From NCBI GenBank assembly GCA_964512955.1, contig CAZEKX010000001.1, positions 1 to 64,000 of the forward strand: a DNA stretch of 64,000 bases. Direction: 5' to 3'. Positions 43,903-52,844 of this stretch are shown here, piece by piece. Position numbers and translations under genes: made by a program. Position 1 is the first letter of the stretch; the number at the start of each line of letters is the position of its first letter. Under the pieces are notes generated by a model. It was not told the DNA's origin. It was given only the letters and a program-made list of their open reading frames with translations, and did no database searches. This DNA is from HGM04593 sp964512955. GTDB taxonomy: Bacteria; Bacteroidota; Bacteroidia; Bacteroidales; Bacteroidaceae.

Positions 43903-44598
43903 TTATTTGTATGAATATCCTCCGTTAATCTCAATTAAACTACCATTAACAAATGGGTTATCGATGCAGAACCTGTATGCATCCACAACTTCGTCGATAG
44001 TGGCAAAACGGTGAATAGCGGTTTTGTTGTAAATGTTCTGTTTAATCTCCTGTAGTTTCTCCTTTTGCCATGGTGTCTCCACAAATCCCGGTACAATAGC
44101 ATTTACAGTGGTTCCGCTGCCTTCGAACTCCTTTACAAGGTTTTTGGCAAGAGCATGTACCGCTGCTTTTGTTACTCCATATCCAAGCACCATGGCATGA
44201 GGCATAAGCCCCATTTGCGAACCGGTAAACAATATTCTGGAATTCTTGGGAATTAAATTATACAGTTCTCTTATAATTATATAGTGCGAGTTAACAGCAA
44301 CCTCCATCATGGCATCCCAGTCGTTGTCGGTTGTACCGGTAAATGGTTTTCTTATTGTAACTCCGGCATTGCAAACAATGCAATCGACCGTCTTGCACTC
44401 CTGTTTAATGAATTCAATGAAACCATAAACCTCTTCCCTGTTGGTTTGGTCCACTCTTTTAGCCACCATGCCCTCTGTTTGTTGAGTAAACTCCTCCCCA
44501 ACATAAGTAACAAAAACATTATACCCTTTGGAAACCAACATTTTTGCCACTCCCAAACCAATACCCGACGTTCCACCGGTTACAATTGCATTTTTCAT
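43903..44598 (-). CDS. SDR family oxidoreductase
   Basis: The 231-residue classical SDR has NAIVTGGTSGIGLGVAK, CNAGVTI and the catalytic GSQMGLMPHAMVLGYGVTKAA. Its ATG overlaps the stop of the cytidylyltransferase fusion gene by 4 bp, so the two are translationally coupled. It probably makes or reduces a sugar or polyol that the partner activates with CTP, by analogy with other CDP-polyol pathways. Confidence 0.88.
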   Translation of the reverse strand: MKNAIVTGGTSGIGLGVAKMLVSKGYNVFVTYVGEEFTQQTEGMVAKRVDQTNREEVYGFIEFIKQECKTVDCIVCNAGVTIRKPFTGTTDNDWDAMMEVAVNSHYIIIRELYNLIPKNSRILFTGSQMGLMPHAMVLGYGVTKAAVHALAKNLVKEFEGSGTTVNAIVPGFVETPWQKEKLQEIKQNIYNKTAIHRFATIDEVVDAYRFCIDNPFVNGSLIEINGGYSYK

Positions 44599-45941
44599 AT
44601 CTCAATAACGTTTTTGCGTTCCATGAATTGTTGCATCATTCCTGCCATACATACACTCTCTCTGCGTCGCAGTCGTGTTGTAGAGAAACGGTTGTTCAAT
44701 ATACACGAAGTAAATTCTTGTATTTCGTATCGCAGTCCGTAGCCGTCCCATTTGTAGAAGAACTTCTTGTTTTCGTTCTGGTCCTCGTATCGCAGTTCAA
44801 AATAGTCGGTTTTCCACCATGGTGCCGGTACGTATGCATACCCTTTTGTTCCCGAAATTACAAGGTTGCCCTCGGTCTTTACACCTAATCCCAGTTTGAA
44901 CGAACAAATAGCATTGGAGTATCTTATAACTCCCTTGGTATAAATATCGATGTTATTCTCTATTCGGGAATATATGTTCATGTTTTTATAGTCTACACCC
45001 ATAAGTCTTACAATGGGTAACAGTGGGTAACTACCCAATTCGTAAAACGAACCTCCTGCTTGTTGTGGGTCGAACTCTCTTAGTGTCTTGTCGTCAAGTA
45101 GTTTCGACAGTGAAGCCTCTATGTCTACCACTTCGCCAATCACCCCCGATTTAATCATCACCATCAAGTGGTTGAATGCCGGGCAGTGTGCCGTTTTGTT
45201 AGCCTCCATCAGAATTACTCCGTTTGCCTCGGCAAGAGAGAAGAGTTCCTTTGCCTCCTCTCCGTTCAGAACCATAGGAGTCTCCACCAATACATGCTTT
45301 TTAGCCGTTATGGCACTTTTAATGTAATTGTAGTGAGTGAGGTGCGGAGTGGCAATATACACAGCATCTACATTGCCCAGCAACTCTTCGAAACTATTGT
45401 ATGGTTCAATACCTTTGTAGGAGTTTGCAAACTCTCTGTTAATATTGTTATCTGTGTCATACGATGCCACAATCTCAATACCGTTCACCACGCTTGCTTC
45501 GTGTGGGAAACGTTTGGCAACTCTACCGCATCCAATTATTCCCACCCTTGTGTTGGTGGTTGTCTTGGTACGTATCATTGTTGAACTTATTCCCTCGGTA
45601 CGTGGCAGGTACACCACTTGACACAACTCGTTCAAGTAATCGAATTGTCCCTCCCAGTCGCTTCCAATAGCAAAGATATCTACATTATATCTTTGTATAT
45701 CATCAATCTTTTGCCCCACATAATCCTCAATAATAATCTTGTCGGCGAATCTGGTCTCTCTTACAGCCTCCACACGCTCCAGAACATTGTTTCGCACGTT
45801 CAGTTTTCCTCTGCCTCGGTCGAAACTATCGCTGGTAACTCCCACTATAAGATAATCGCCCAACTCTTTGGCTCTTCTGAGCAGGTTTATATGTCCTTGG
45901 TGCAAAAGGTCGTATGTACCGTATGTTATAACTGTTTTCAT
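44595..45941 (-). CDS. cytidylyltransferase-Gfo/Idh/MocA oxidoreductase fusion
   Basis: The 448-residue protein joins two enzymes. Residues 1-130 are a TagD-type nucleotidyltransferase: ITYGTYDLLHQGHINLLRRAK with the HxGH motif, and the closing RTEGISSTMIR. Residues about 135-448 are a Gfo/Idh/MocA oxidoreductase: RVGIIGCGRVAKRF dinucleotide site, then YIATPHLTHYNY and HVLVETPMVLNGEEA. The expected Lys of the EKP motif is replaced by Thr (ETP). The fusion plus the coupled SDR suggests synthesis of a CDP-activated polyol or modified sugar for surface polymers. Confidence 0.88.
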   Translation of the reverse strand: MKTVITYGTYDLLHQGHINLLRRAKELGDYLIVGVTSDSFDRGRGKLNVRNNVLERVEAVRETRFADKIIIEDYVGQKIDDIQRYNVDIFAIGSDWEGQFDYLNELCQVVYLPRTEGISSTMIRTKTTTNTRVGIIGCGRVAKRFPHEASVVNGIEIVASYDTDNNINREFANSYKGIEPYNSFEELLGNVDAVYIATPHLTHYNYIKSAITAKKHVLVETPMVLNGEEAKELFSLAEANGVILMEANKTAHCPAFNHLMVMIKSGVIGEVVDIEASLSKLLDDKTLREFDPQQAGGSFYELGSYPLLPIVRLMGVDYKNMNIYSRIENNIDIYTKGVIRYSNAICSFKLGLGVKTEGNLVISGTKGYAYVPAPWWKTDYFELRYEDQNENKKFFYKWDGYGLRYEIQEFTSCILNNRFSTTRLRRRESVCMAGMMQQFMERKNVIEI

Positions 45942-45996
45942 GTACAGAACAGATAAGTAGTAAATGTAATGGCAAAGTTATTAAAAACTATTGAAT

Positions 45997-46046
45997 AATA
46001 AAACAAATAGAAACAGATGATATCATCTGTTTCTATTTGTTTTATT
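45997..46046. terminator. 50-bp perfect palindrome overlapping the 3' end of a gene
   Basis: AATAAAACAAATAGAAACAG... and its complement are symmetric about 46021/46022. The right half encodes the last residues and stop of the Spy-like gene on the minus strand. It probably terminates the sigma-factor operon. Confidence 0.8.
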
Positions 46047-46502
46047 CTCTCGTTCTCTCGACATCTTTTTGAGCATGTCGCGTTGAAACATATCCTCTGC
46101 TCGTTGTACCTCCATAATCTTTCTTGCCGGTATAACCTTAAGGTATTTGCCTATGTACTCTTTTTCGAGCTCGGCAATCTTAATCTTTGCATCTGCAAAC
46201 TCATTCACCAACTGTTGGCACTGTTCATCGGTGCATTGCTCACCACGTTTCATACCCACCTTTTTTCGTGCCTCTCTGTTTATGAGCCATTTGTTCTTTT
46301 GCAGTTCAAAGAACAGAGGAAAGAACCCTTCACACTCCTCGGGCGATAGGTTGGCATGCTTTGCAATGAACTCTTTTTGCTTGGATTGGAACTCCTCGTG
46401 CGAGAATTCATGCTTTCCTTTCTGTCTCTCTCCTTGTTCTTGTGCCTGTATCCCTGTCGATAGGGTAAACAGCATTAAAAGTGAAAATAGTATATGTTTC
46501 AT
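46023..46502 (-). CDS. Spy/CpxP-like periplasmic protein
   Basis: The 159-residue exported protein has a signal peptide (MKHILFSLLMLFTLSTGIQAQ), then a highly charged helical body (FSHEEFQSKQKEFIAKHANLSPEECEGFFPLFFELQKNKW). It resembles periplasmic Spy/CpxP or heavy-metal sensor-like proteins that follow ECF sigma genes in Bacteroidales. ATG 46502 is used because the longer frame overlaps the upstream gene. The gene follows the anti-sigma-like gene by 13 bp. Confidence 0.65.
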   Translation of the reverse strand: MKHILFSLLMLFTLSTGIQAQEQGERQKGKHEFSHEEFQSKQKEFIAKHANLSPEECEGFFPLFFELQKNKWLINREARKKVGMKRGEQCTDEQCQQLVNEFADAKIKIAELEKEYIGKYLKVIPARKIMEVQRAEDMFQRDMLKKMSRERENKTNRNR

Positions 46503-46515
46503 ATATGTGTAATTT

Positions 46516-46869
46516 TTAGAAATCGGTATCGTTGTTTGTGAGGTAGCAATAGAATGTGTAGTCATCTATCTGGTAGTTATCCATGACATCGTCTATCGAG
46601 TAGTCCATGTTACTTGCTATATCGTTATATGCAATATCCTTTTCGGTTGTATTGTATATTGCTATAGTACCTATGAACAGTACAACTATTGCCGCAGCAT
46701 AACTCCATCGCTTGAACAGTGCTGTACCTATACTGCGTGTGCGATGCTTTACCTCTGCTTTTGGTGCATGAGGCAGGTTTTTCATAAGGTTGTCATGAAA
46801 ATCTTGGAAATAGCCTTCGGGTGTTACAAAGGGATTTCTGTTCTTGTATTTCCTCTCTTCGATATTCAT
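46516..46869 (-). CDS. putative anti-sigma factor, single membrane pass
   Basis: The 117-residue protein has a basic cytoplasmic N-terminal part (about 1-52: NPFVTPEGYFQDFHDNLM), one transmembrane helix (WSYAAAIVVLFIGTIAIYN) and an acidic Tyr/Asp-rich outer tail. Position directly after an ECF sigma gene, and this topology, support an anti-sigma role. No zinc HxxxCxxC motif is present. Confidence 0.65.
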   Translation of the reverse strand: MNIEERKYKNRNPFVTPEGYFQDFHDNLMKNLPHAPKAEVKHRTRSIGTALFKRWSYAAAIVVLFIGTIAIYNTTEKDIAYNDIASNMDYSIDDVMDNYQIDDYTFYCYLTNNDTDF

Positions 46870-46913
46870 TGTTTATCTGTCTCTATTGTTTGACTCTTAT
46901 ATGTATAAAAGGT

Positions 46914-47477
46914 TTAATTCTTCTCTTCCAGATAATTCTCTATTTTCTTTACTGCTATGTGATACGATGCCTTAAGGGCTCCTACCGTTGTACCCAGTAT
47001 GGTGGATATCTCTTCGTACTTCATCTCGTCGAAATATTTCATTATGAATACAAGTCGCTGCTTCTCGGGGAGTAGGTTCACCGCTTCGTGAAACAGGGCG
47101 TCGGCATAGTCGCCATTAAAGAATGTATCGCACTCCAGTTGCTCGGCAACAGCACCTTCGGGGGTGTTCAGGGATATTGTGTTCTGTTGTTTACCAAGGA
47201 ATGTAAGCGTCTCGTTTATGGCTATGCGGTATAGCCATGTCGACAGTCGGGAGTTACCCTTGAAGTTATCTATGTTGTTCCACGCCTTTATAAATGTGTT
47301 CTGCAACAGGTCGTTGGTATCGTCGTGTGTAAGTACCATGCGACGTATGTGCCAGTAGAGTGGCTCGCTATATCTCTTTACCACATTAGAGAATGCTCTC
47401 TCTCGCATACTGCTGTTTTGACCTTGCAGTTGTGCGATAATCTCTCTCTCGTTATATGATTTCTCTTGTGGTGTCAT
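46914..47477 (-). CDS. ECF-type RNA polymerase sigma factor
   Basis: The 187-residue sigma-70 family protein has region 2 (LLQNTFIKAWNNIDNFKGNSRLSTWLYRIAIN) and region 4 (LLPEKQRLVFIMKYFDEMKYEEISTILGTTVGALKASYHIAVKKI). It should direct transcription of a stress or envelope regulon, with the next two genes as its anti-sigma factor and a periplasmic component. The start is ATG 47477. Confidence 0.93.
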   Translation of the reverse strand: MTPQEKSYNEREIIAQLQGQNSSMRERAFSNVVKRYSEPLYWHIRRMVLTHDDTNDLLQNTFIKAWNNIDNFKGNSRLSTWLYRIAINETLTFLGKQQNTISLNTPEGAVAEQLECDTFFNGDYADALFHEAVNLLPEKQRLVFIMKYFDEMKYEEISTILGTTVGALKASYHIAVKKIENYLEEKN

Positions 47478-47518
47478 CTATTATTAGACTGCAAATGTTG
47501 TCTTTGGTTTAAACAACA

Positions 47519-48436
47519 CTATTTTATACCGAAGATTCTGCTCTCATCGGCTTTCTCTGTTGCCGGAAAAATCTCACGTGCTTCGTCAAGTAATATATTG
47601 TCGTCGTTATATCTCGACGAGAAGTGTCCTATGATTAGTTGTCCGACATGTGCGTTGCGTGCAATCTCTGCCGCTTGACGTGCTGTGGTGTGGAATGTCT
47701 CTTTGGCACGTACCTTCTCACTTTCGGCAAATGTGGCTTCGTGATAAAGAAGGTCGACACCTCTTATATATTTGATGTTTTGATGGCAGGGGAGTGTGTC
47801 GCTGCAGTAGGCGTAACTGCGCGAAGGGTCGGCTTCACGTGTAAGACGCTCATTGGGAATAACCACGCCATCGGGGGTGATAAAGTCGTTCCCATCCTTT
47901 AACCCTCTGCGTAAATACTCCGGCACTTTGTAGAACTCCATCATCTCGCCTATAATGTGTCTTTTCTTTGGCTTTTCGCGAAACAGAAAACCGCAACATG
48001 GCAAACGGTGTTCCTGCGGAATTGTCTCCACCGTTATGGCGTTGTCTTCGTATATTACGGTGTGTGATGTGGCATCGATGTCGTGGAATATCAGTTTGTA
48101 TGGCAATCCTTTACAAAAGAAATCGAGTTGCGGTTTCATTATCTGCCTTAGTAATTTATCGGCATAGATGTGTAACGGGGCTGTACGTCCCAAGAGCGAA
48201 AAACTCGAAATCATGCCTATGAGTCCAAAGCAGTGGTCGCCATGCAGGTGTGAAATGAATACGGAACTTATTTGCGAAAACGATATGTGTTGTTTGCGTA
48301 GTTGTTGCTGTGTACCCTCGCCGCAATCTATCATGAACCATCGGTTGCCAACTCTTACAACTTGCGATGATGCATTGTGGCGTGTGGTGGGTAGTGCCGA
48401 GCCGCATCCCAATATCTGTATCTCAAATGGTTCCAT
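47519..48436 (-). CDS. rnz: ribonuclease Z
   Basis: This zinc endonuclease matures tRNA 3' ends, needed where CCA is not encoded, as for the tRNA-His here. The 305 residues show FEIQILGCGSALPTT, the metal motif FISHLHGDHCFGLIG, the flexible arm, DLLYHEATFAESE and GHFSSRY. The gene has its own promoter box upstream. Confidence 0.94.
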   Translation of the reverse strand: MEPFEIQILGCGSALPTTRHNASSQVVRVGNRWFMIDCGEGTQQQLRKQHISFSQISSVFISHLHGDHCFGLIGMISSFSLLGRTAPLHIYADKLLRQIMKPQLDFFCKGLPYKLIFHDIDATSHTVIYEDNAITVETIPQEHRLPCCGFLFREKPKKRHIIGEMMEFYKVPEYLRRGLKDGNDFITPDGVVIPNERLTREADPSRSYAYCSDTLPCHQNIKYIRGVDLLYHEATFAESEKVRAKETFHTTARQAAEIARNAHVGQLIIGHFSSRYNDDNILLDEAREIFPATEKADESRIFGIK

Positions 48437-48464
48437 GATACCTCTTTTTAATTGTTATCGGATG

Positions 48465-48472
48465 CGAAGATA
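48465..48472 (-). promoter_or_regulatory. -7 promoter box upstream of rnz
   Basis: The minus strand reads TATCTTCG here, 29 bp upstream of the rnz ATG. Confidence 0.6.
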
Positions 48473-48495
48473 ACGATTTATTGTAAACTTAGAAA

Positions 48496-49179
48496 TTACA
48501 AGGATACCATATTTTTCAATAAAAAGAATATGATAGGTACAAGAAGAGATGGTAGCAGGTTCAATGTCTTGCAATCCTTAATCTCCAGAATACTCAACCC
48601 CGATGCGGCAATAAGCACTCCACCGACAATGGAGATTTCTGTTACAAGGTTGTTGGGTATGATGTTACCGGCACACATGGTTACAAGATATATGCCTCCT
48701 TGCCATATAAACAGTACAGGTGCGGCAAGTATCATTCCTATACCGTATGTTGTGGCAAGTACAGCCGATGTTACAAGGTCGAGTGTAGCATTGGTGAACA
48801 GGTAGGTGTTGTCGTCGTATAATGCACTCATCACCGGGCCTACTATGGATAGTGTACCAATGCAGTATAATAAAATTCCGGTTGAGAGTCCTTGTGCAAG
48901 GTTCGATGCCGAGAAACGGTTTACCATTCTGTTGAATCGGGCATTTATATCTATTACAGTTCCAATGAGACCACCTATTGCAAGGCTGACAATAAACAGT
49001 ACCGGGTATTCGCTCTTAGGCAGATTGTTGCTCACAGCATTGAACCCGAGTGCCATTGCCGCAAGTCCCATTGCGGTGAACATTACCTTTTGGTATCTCT
49101 TTTTTATACCTCTTTTTGCATAGTGCCCGACAATACTTCCAATGACAATTGTTACAGTATTTACTATTGTTCCTAACAT
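48496..49179 (-). CDS. DUF554 family membrane protein
   Basis: The 227-residue protein has about six hydrophobic segments and begins MLGTIVNTVTIVIGSIVGHYAKRGI, as in the DUF554/YdfK-like family. Conserved stretches include GLIGTVIDINARFNR and FVGPVMSALYDDNTYLFTNATLDLV-like order. The function is unknown; an inner-membrane transporter or channel is possible. Confidence 0.85.
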   Translation of the reverse strand: MLGTIVNTVTIVIGSIVGHYAKRGIKKRYQKVMFTAMGLAAMALGFNAVSNNLPKSEYPVLFIVSLAIGGLIGTVIDINARFNRMVNRFSASNLAQGLSTGILLYCIGTLSIVGPVMSALYDDNTYLFTNATLDLVTSAVLATTYGIGMILAAPVLFIWQGGIYLVTMCAGNIIPNNLVTEISIVGGVLIAASGLSILEIKDCKTLNLLPSLLVPIIFFLLKNMVSL

Positions 49180-49205
49180 CTTTCCTATCTATTCTATTTA
49201 TAACA

Positions 49206-49233
49206 ATTGGGTGCATCGTACGATGCACCCAAT
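49206..49233 (-). terminator. terminator after the beta-eliminating lyase gene
   Basis: ATTGGGTGCATCGT / ACGATGCACCCAAT is a perfect 28-bp palindrome 10 bp downstream of the stop at 49243. Confidence 0.8.
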
Positions 49234-49242
49234 GTGATTTAT

Positions 49243-50694
49243 TTACAGACTGTCGCCAAAATCTTCGCGGAATTTAGCGGCAAGTTTCTCTTGCCAATCA
49301 CCTATAGGCTCTAAACGGCCAAAGAAGAATCGAAGGACATTGGGCTCCTCAACCCATTTTAATCCACCAATAAGATGGCGGTTATCGTAGAGCCATTTTA
49401 CTCTGTCGGCGCAATATTTTATCTGTGAAAGTGTGAATACACGACGAGGGCAGGCAAGACGTACCAACTCCATCTCGGCAAAATGCTCTTTGCCATCGGG
49501 TTCACGCTGTTCCGACAATGTACCGCGTTCCATACCTCTTATACCACCTGCTATGTAGAGAGCCGCTGCAAGCGAACCTGCAGGGTATTGACTCTGTGGC
49601 ATACCTTTGAGGAACTCCATTGCATTTATGTGTGCTCCAAGTCCTCCTGCCGGCAGAATCATAGGAATACCGTAGGAGTGAAGTTCCTTAACTAATTGTT
49701 CAATGAATATAGGACCTTGGTTTATAATATCCTCGTCCATGGTCTCCAACAAACCTACAGCCATAGCCTCCATAGAACGAACCTCCATACCTCCGTATGT
49801 GAGGAATCCTTCGTATAAAGGTATAAACTCTTTCATCTTTATAATAAGTTTCTCGTTGTTGGAAACAATTGCTCCACCACGTGCAAAACCTAATTTACGA
49901 CTCGAGAAATATATGAGGTCCATTTGGTCGCATAGTGTGCGTGTTATTTCGCGGATACTCATGTTCTTGCAAGCCTCTTCTCTTGTTTTGATAAAGTAGA
50001 GGTTGTCCTGTAGCAGAGATGCATCGAGTACGGTTAGAATGCCGTTCTTTCTACATAGTTCTGCTACCTGCAACATGTTTTCGAGAGAAAGCGGTTGACC
50101 ACCAATGAGGTTTGTACCCGACTCGATACGTACAAACGGAATATGTTCCGCACCAACCTCTTTTATAAGTGCTTCCAGTGCCGGTATGTCGAAATTGCCT
50201 TTGAACGGTTCATTGTTTTGTGGCTCTAAACCTATTGGACGCAATACCTCTACAACTGTTCCTCCCTTGCGTGTTATGTGTGCCTTTGTGGTGGTGAAAT
50301 GGTAGTTCATGGGAACTACATCGCCAGGCTTTACAAATGCCTCGGCAAGAATGTTCTCACATGCACGTCCTTGGTGTGCAGGCAAGAAAAACTCGGTACC
50401 GAAAACCTCTTTTATAACCTTTAAAAGACGGTTGCATGTCTCGGAACCGGCATAGGAGTCGTCTGCCTGAAACATTGCTGCTACTTGATTGTCCGACATG
50501 GCGTTTACTCCCGAATCGGTGAGCATATCCATATATACATCCTTGTTCTGTAACAGGAATGTATTATTTCCCGCTTCATTTATCTTTTTTACTCGCTCTT
50601 CTACTGTTGGCAAGTACAGTTTTTGTACTACACGCACTTTGTGCATTTCCAAAGGTACCTGCTCCTCCGATTTGTAAAATTTAATAGTTGACAT
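49243..50694 (-). CDS. beta-eliminating lyase, tyrosine phenol-lyase/tryptophanase type
   Basis: This PLP enzyme splits tyrosine to phenol, or tryptophan to indole, with pyruvate and ammonia. The 483 residues show MLTDSGVNAMSDNQVAAM, SYAGSETCNRL, PAHQGRACENIL, the PLP lysine in YFSSRKLGFARGGAIV, and GGMEVRSMEAMAVGL. Near the C-terminus it has GIRGMERGTLSEQR. The MERG Arg matches the tyrosine phenol-lyase type rather than tryptophanase, which has a hydrophobic residue there. Substrate preference is therefore inferred, not settled. It ends at a hairpin and abuts the phage locus. Confidence 0.8.
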   Translation of the reverse strand: MSTIKFYKSEEQVPLEMHKVRVVQKLYLPTVEERVKKINEAGNNTFLLQNKDVYMDMLTDSGVNAMSDNQVAAMFQADDSYAGSETCNRLLKVIKEVFGTEFFLPAHQGRACENILAEAFVKPGDVVPMNYHFTTTKAHITRKGGTVVEVLRPIGLEPQNNEPFKGNFDIPALEALIKEVGAEHIPFVRIESGTNLIGGQPLSLENMLQVAELCRKNGILTVLDASLLQDNLYFIKTREEACKNMSIREITRTLCDQMDLIYFSSRKLGFARGGAIVSNNEKLIIKMKEFIPLYEGFLTYGGMEVRSMEAMAVGLLETMDEDIINQGPIFIEQLVKELHSYGIPMILPAGGLGAHINAMEFLKGMPQSQYPAGSLAAALYIAGGIRGMERGTLSEQREPDGKEHFAEMELVRLACPRRVFTLSQIKYCADRVKWLYDNRHLIGGLKWVEEPNVLRFFFGRLEPIGDWQEKLAAKFREDFGDSL

Positions 50695-50770
50695 TGAATT
50701 TATCCTTTTTGTTCTTAATCTTTTTGTTTCGTTGCAAAAATGGTATAATTATTTTAATTTTACAATAAAA

Positions 50771-50820
50771 AAGCAAGTAAAAGTTTAAAAATATGTAATT
50801 TATTGTCTATATACTTGCTT
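50771..50820. repeat. inverted repeat at the left edge of the phage locus
   Basis: AAGCAAGTA (50771-50779) pairs with TACTTGCTT (50812-50820), which overlaps the last codons of the terminase gene. It may be a weak terminator. It also marks the left boundary of the phage-like genes. Confidence 0.4.
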
Positions 50821-52822
50821 CGCTAACAATTTTAGTCCTTTTATTCCTGTATTTATCTGTTGTTACGCGAACAGGAAGAGGGTGATTGTAACATACCCAA
50901 ACAAGTATTGCTGTTGCCATTACACGGTCGTCGTGGTTGCCCTCCACGGCACCCATCTCTTTGCCGTTCTCCTTTATCTCGTACAGGTCGAGTTCATACG
51001 TTGTTTCCAAACAGCGCTCTATATATAATTGGTCGCGCATGGCTTTTATGAGAAAGTTTATTACCATGGGTTTTGTCGATGAGTTTGTGTGGAACCCCCA
51101 GCGACGCGGGTGTCCCTGTCTTATCTCTTGTAGCGATGTACGACTGTACAGGTTGCTGTATCGTCCAGCAATCTCATTCAGAATATATTCGAAATTGTTG
51201 CCTTCGGTTCCTTCGGTCTCCAATGTGTTCGATTCTATAACCAAAAGAGCATTGTCGTAGGCACGTGCAATCTCCACAGCCTTCCATGCAAGTTTATCGT
51301 GTTCTATGTGTCCATGCCAACAGGCTACAATTTCGGGTACTCCTCCGTCGAGCATTGCAATGCGGTCGGCAACAACAATACATGAGTAGTCGGCTTTCTC
51401 CGATAATCCACCGACATCCACCGTTACTATGTAGCGGTCGCGAATATGTTGCTCGCAATCGGGCATGAGCCATATCCATAAACTATTCTCGTTACAGTTT
51501 TCGCCGGCATGTGCCGGAACAAATCGGCATGTCGGTTCACTCTTGTCTTCATGCAATATGCTTTTGTCGTTTGCCACAATGTCGCCTTTGAATATTGGTG
51601 GAACACACGTGGTACGTATATTATGTACGTAAGATATCTTGAAGACTCTGCGACCGGTACTCTGAAATGCTTCGTTGGCTGTGGATGGAAACTCCGAAAA
51701 GAGACGCCACTCATCGGGTAGTTCGCGACGTTTATCCCTGTACCATGCTATAGCCTCTAATGTTGCACCAAGACGAAACAACTGCTGTTCGTAGTCGTTC
51801 ATGCTCTCAATGAAACTGTTGTAATGGTTTTTGTCTATCTCTTTACTGTAAAGGTCGATACTGTACCAAGGTATGAACACCGGAGTGAAGTTGTTGCGTC
51901 CCTCAACTGCCTCTATCCATGTGCGGTGAAAAAAGTTTCCCACTCCTTTTGCTGTCGATTCAAGAACCTTCATTGTATATGGTCCGCTTGCAATGGAACC
52001 GAAGATGGATTGAACAAGGTCCTCGGGTTTGCGTCCTGCGGTGGACTTCCACAAACCAACTTCGGTGAGGTGTGCCATGCTTATATCTTCGCTTCTCAAT
52101 GAGTCGGGCTTTTGTGATGAACCAAGTGAGTAGCGACTGTTGCTCCAACTTATTACACGTGTCTTTGTTATACCTTGATAGGGGCTGGTATAAATCTTTT
52201 TCCCCTCGGTTGCCCAACGTGGATAGTTCTTTATGACCTTTGCCAACATACCGGCTACTATGGACGACTGTTTTTCTATATCTCCACATATTACACTGTT
52301 CCAGTTGTGCCTGTGTACAAGTTGTATCCATAACATATAAAGTTGTGTGAGTGTGGAACCTCCCCATTGACGTGCTTTGCACAGAATTATATCTATTGGT
52401 CTTTGTTGCATGCGTAACTCCTCCATTGTTTGCAGATATTTACGTTGGGGACGGTTTAGTGTGAAAGGTATATCGCGTCCTCTACCTTTGTCCGATATTA
52501 TTGCCATGCTTCTTGCCCAATATTCGAAATCGTGGCATATACGTGTTTTGCAAAACTGCAACCAAAGTGCAACGACATCGTGCTGAGTGGTTTTCTTACC
52601 ACTCTCTTGCAGGTATTTCTCAACGCCACATTCTGCAAGTCGAATTATCTTCTCACTGTTGCACATGGTTATGGGAAGGTACATCTTCTCCAATGGAAAA
52701 CCCTCTATATTAACCCATTTACGGGCGATGCTCGTTGAGCCCTCGCCCGTAATGGGGTTATAGTATGCCGAAATAGTCTTTAGACGTTCTATATTTGTAC
52801 TTATAATCTCTGTTCTGTCCAT
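50807..52822 (-). CDS. phage terminase large subunit (TerL)
   Basis: This is the packaging motor. Counted from ATG 52822 (671 residues), Walker A is CKARQWGGST (about 148-157), Walker B is the hydrophobic run ISMAHLTEV with Glu about 254, and the coupling motif is LESTAKG. The RNase H-fold nuclease keeps its acids: VTVDVGGLSEKADYS, LLVIESNTLETEG and EGNHDDRV. All expected catalytic motifs are intact, so the gene does not look decayed. A TTG start at 52858 would overlap the upstream gene. It is the last gene of the leftward operon, which is opposite to the capsid genes. Confidence 0.93.
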   Translation of the reverse strand: MDRTEIISTNIERLKTISAYYNPITGEGSTSIARKWVNIEGFPLEKMYLPITMCNSEKIIRLAECGVEKYLQESGKKTTQHDVVALWLQFCKTRICHDFEYWARSMAIISDKGRGRDIPFTLNRPQRKYLQTMEELRMQQRPIDIILCKARQWGGSTLTQLYMLWIQLVHRHNWNSVICGDIEKQSSIVAGMLAKVIKNYPRWATEGKKIYTSPYQGITKTRVISWSNSRYSLGSSQKPDSLRSEDISMAHLTEVGLWKSTAGRKPEDLVQSIFGSIASGPYTMKVLESTAKGVGNFFHRTWIEAVEGRNNFTPVFIPWYSIDLYSKEIDKNHYNSFIESMNDYEQQLFRLGATLEAIAWYRDKRRELPDEWRLFSEFPSTANEAFQSTGRRVFKISYVHNIRTTCVPPIFKGDIVANDKSILHEDKSEPTCRFVPAHAGENCNENSLWIWLMPDCEQHIRDRYIVTVDVGGLSEKADYSCIVVADRIAMLDGGVPEIVACWHGHIEHDKLAWKAVEIARAYDNALLVIESNTLETEGTEGNNFEYILNEIAGRYSNLYSRTSLQEIRQGHPRRWGFHTNSSTKPMVINFLIKAMRDQLYIERCLETTYELDLYEIKENGKEMGAVEGNHDDRVMATAILVWVCYNHPLPVRVTTDKYRNKRTKIVSEASI

Positions 52823-52844
52823 GTTTTGCGGTTTTACCTCTGTT

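Noticed and set aside
49243..50694. The lyase gene as part of the phage locus
   Set aside because: It is a metabolic enzyme with its own terminator, on the other side of an AT-rich promoter region.
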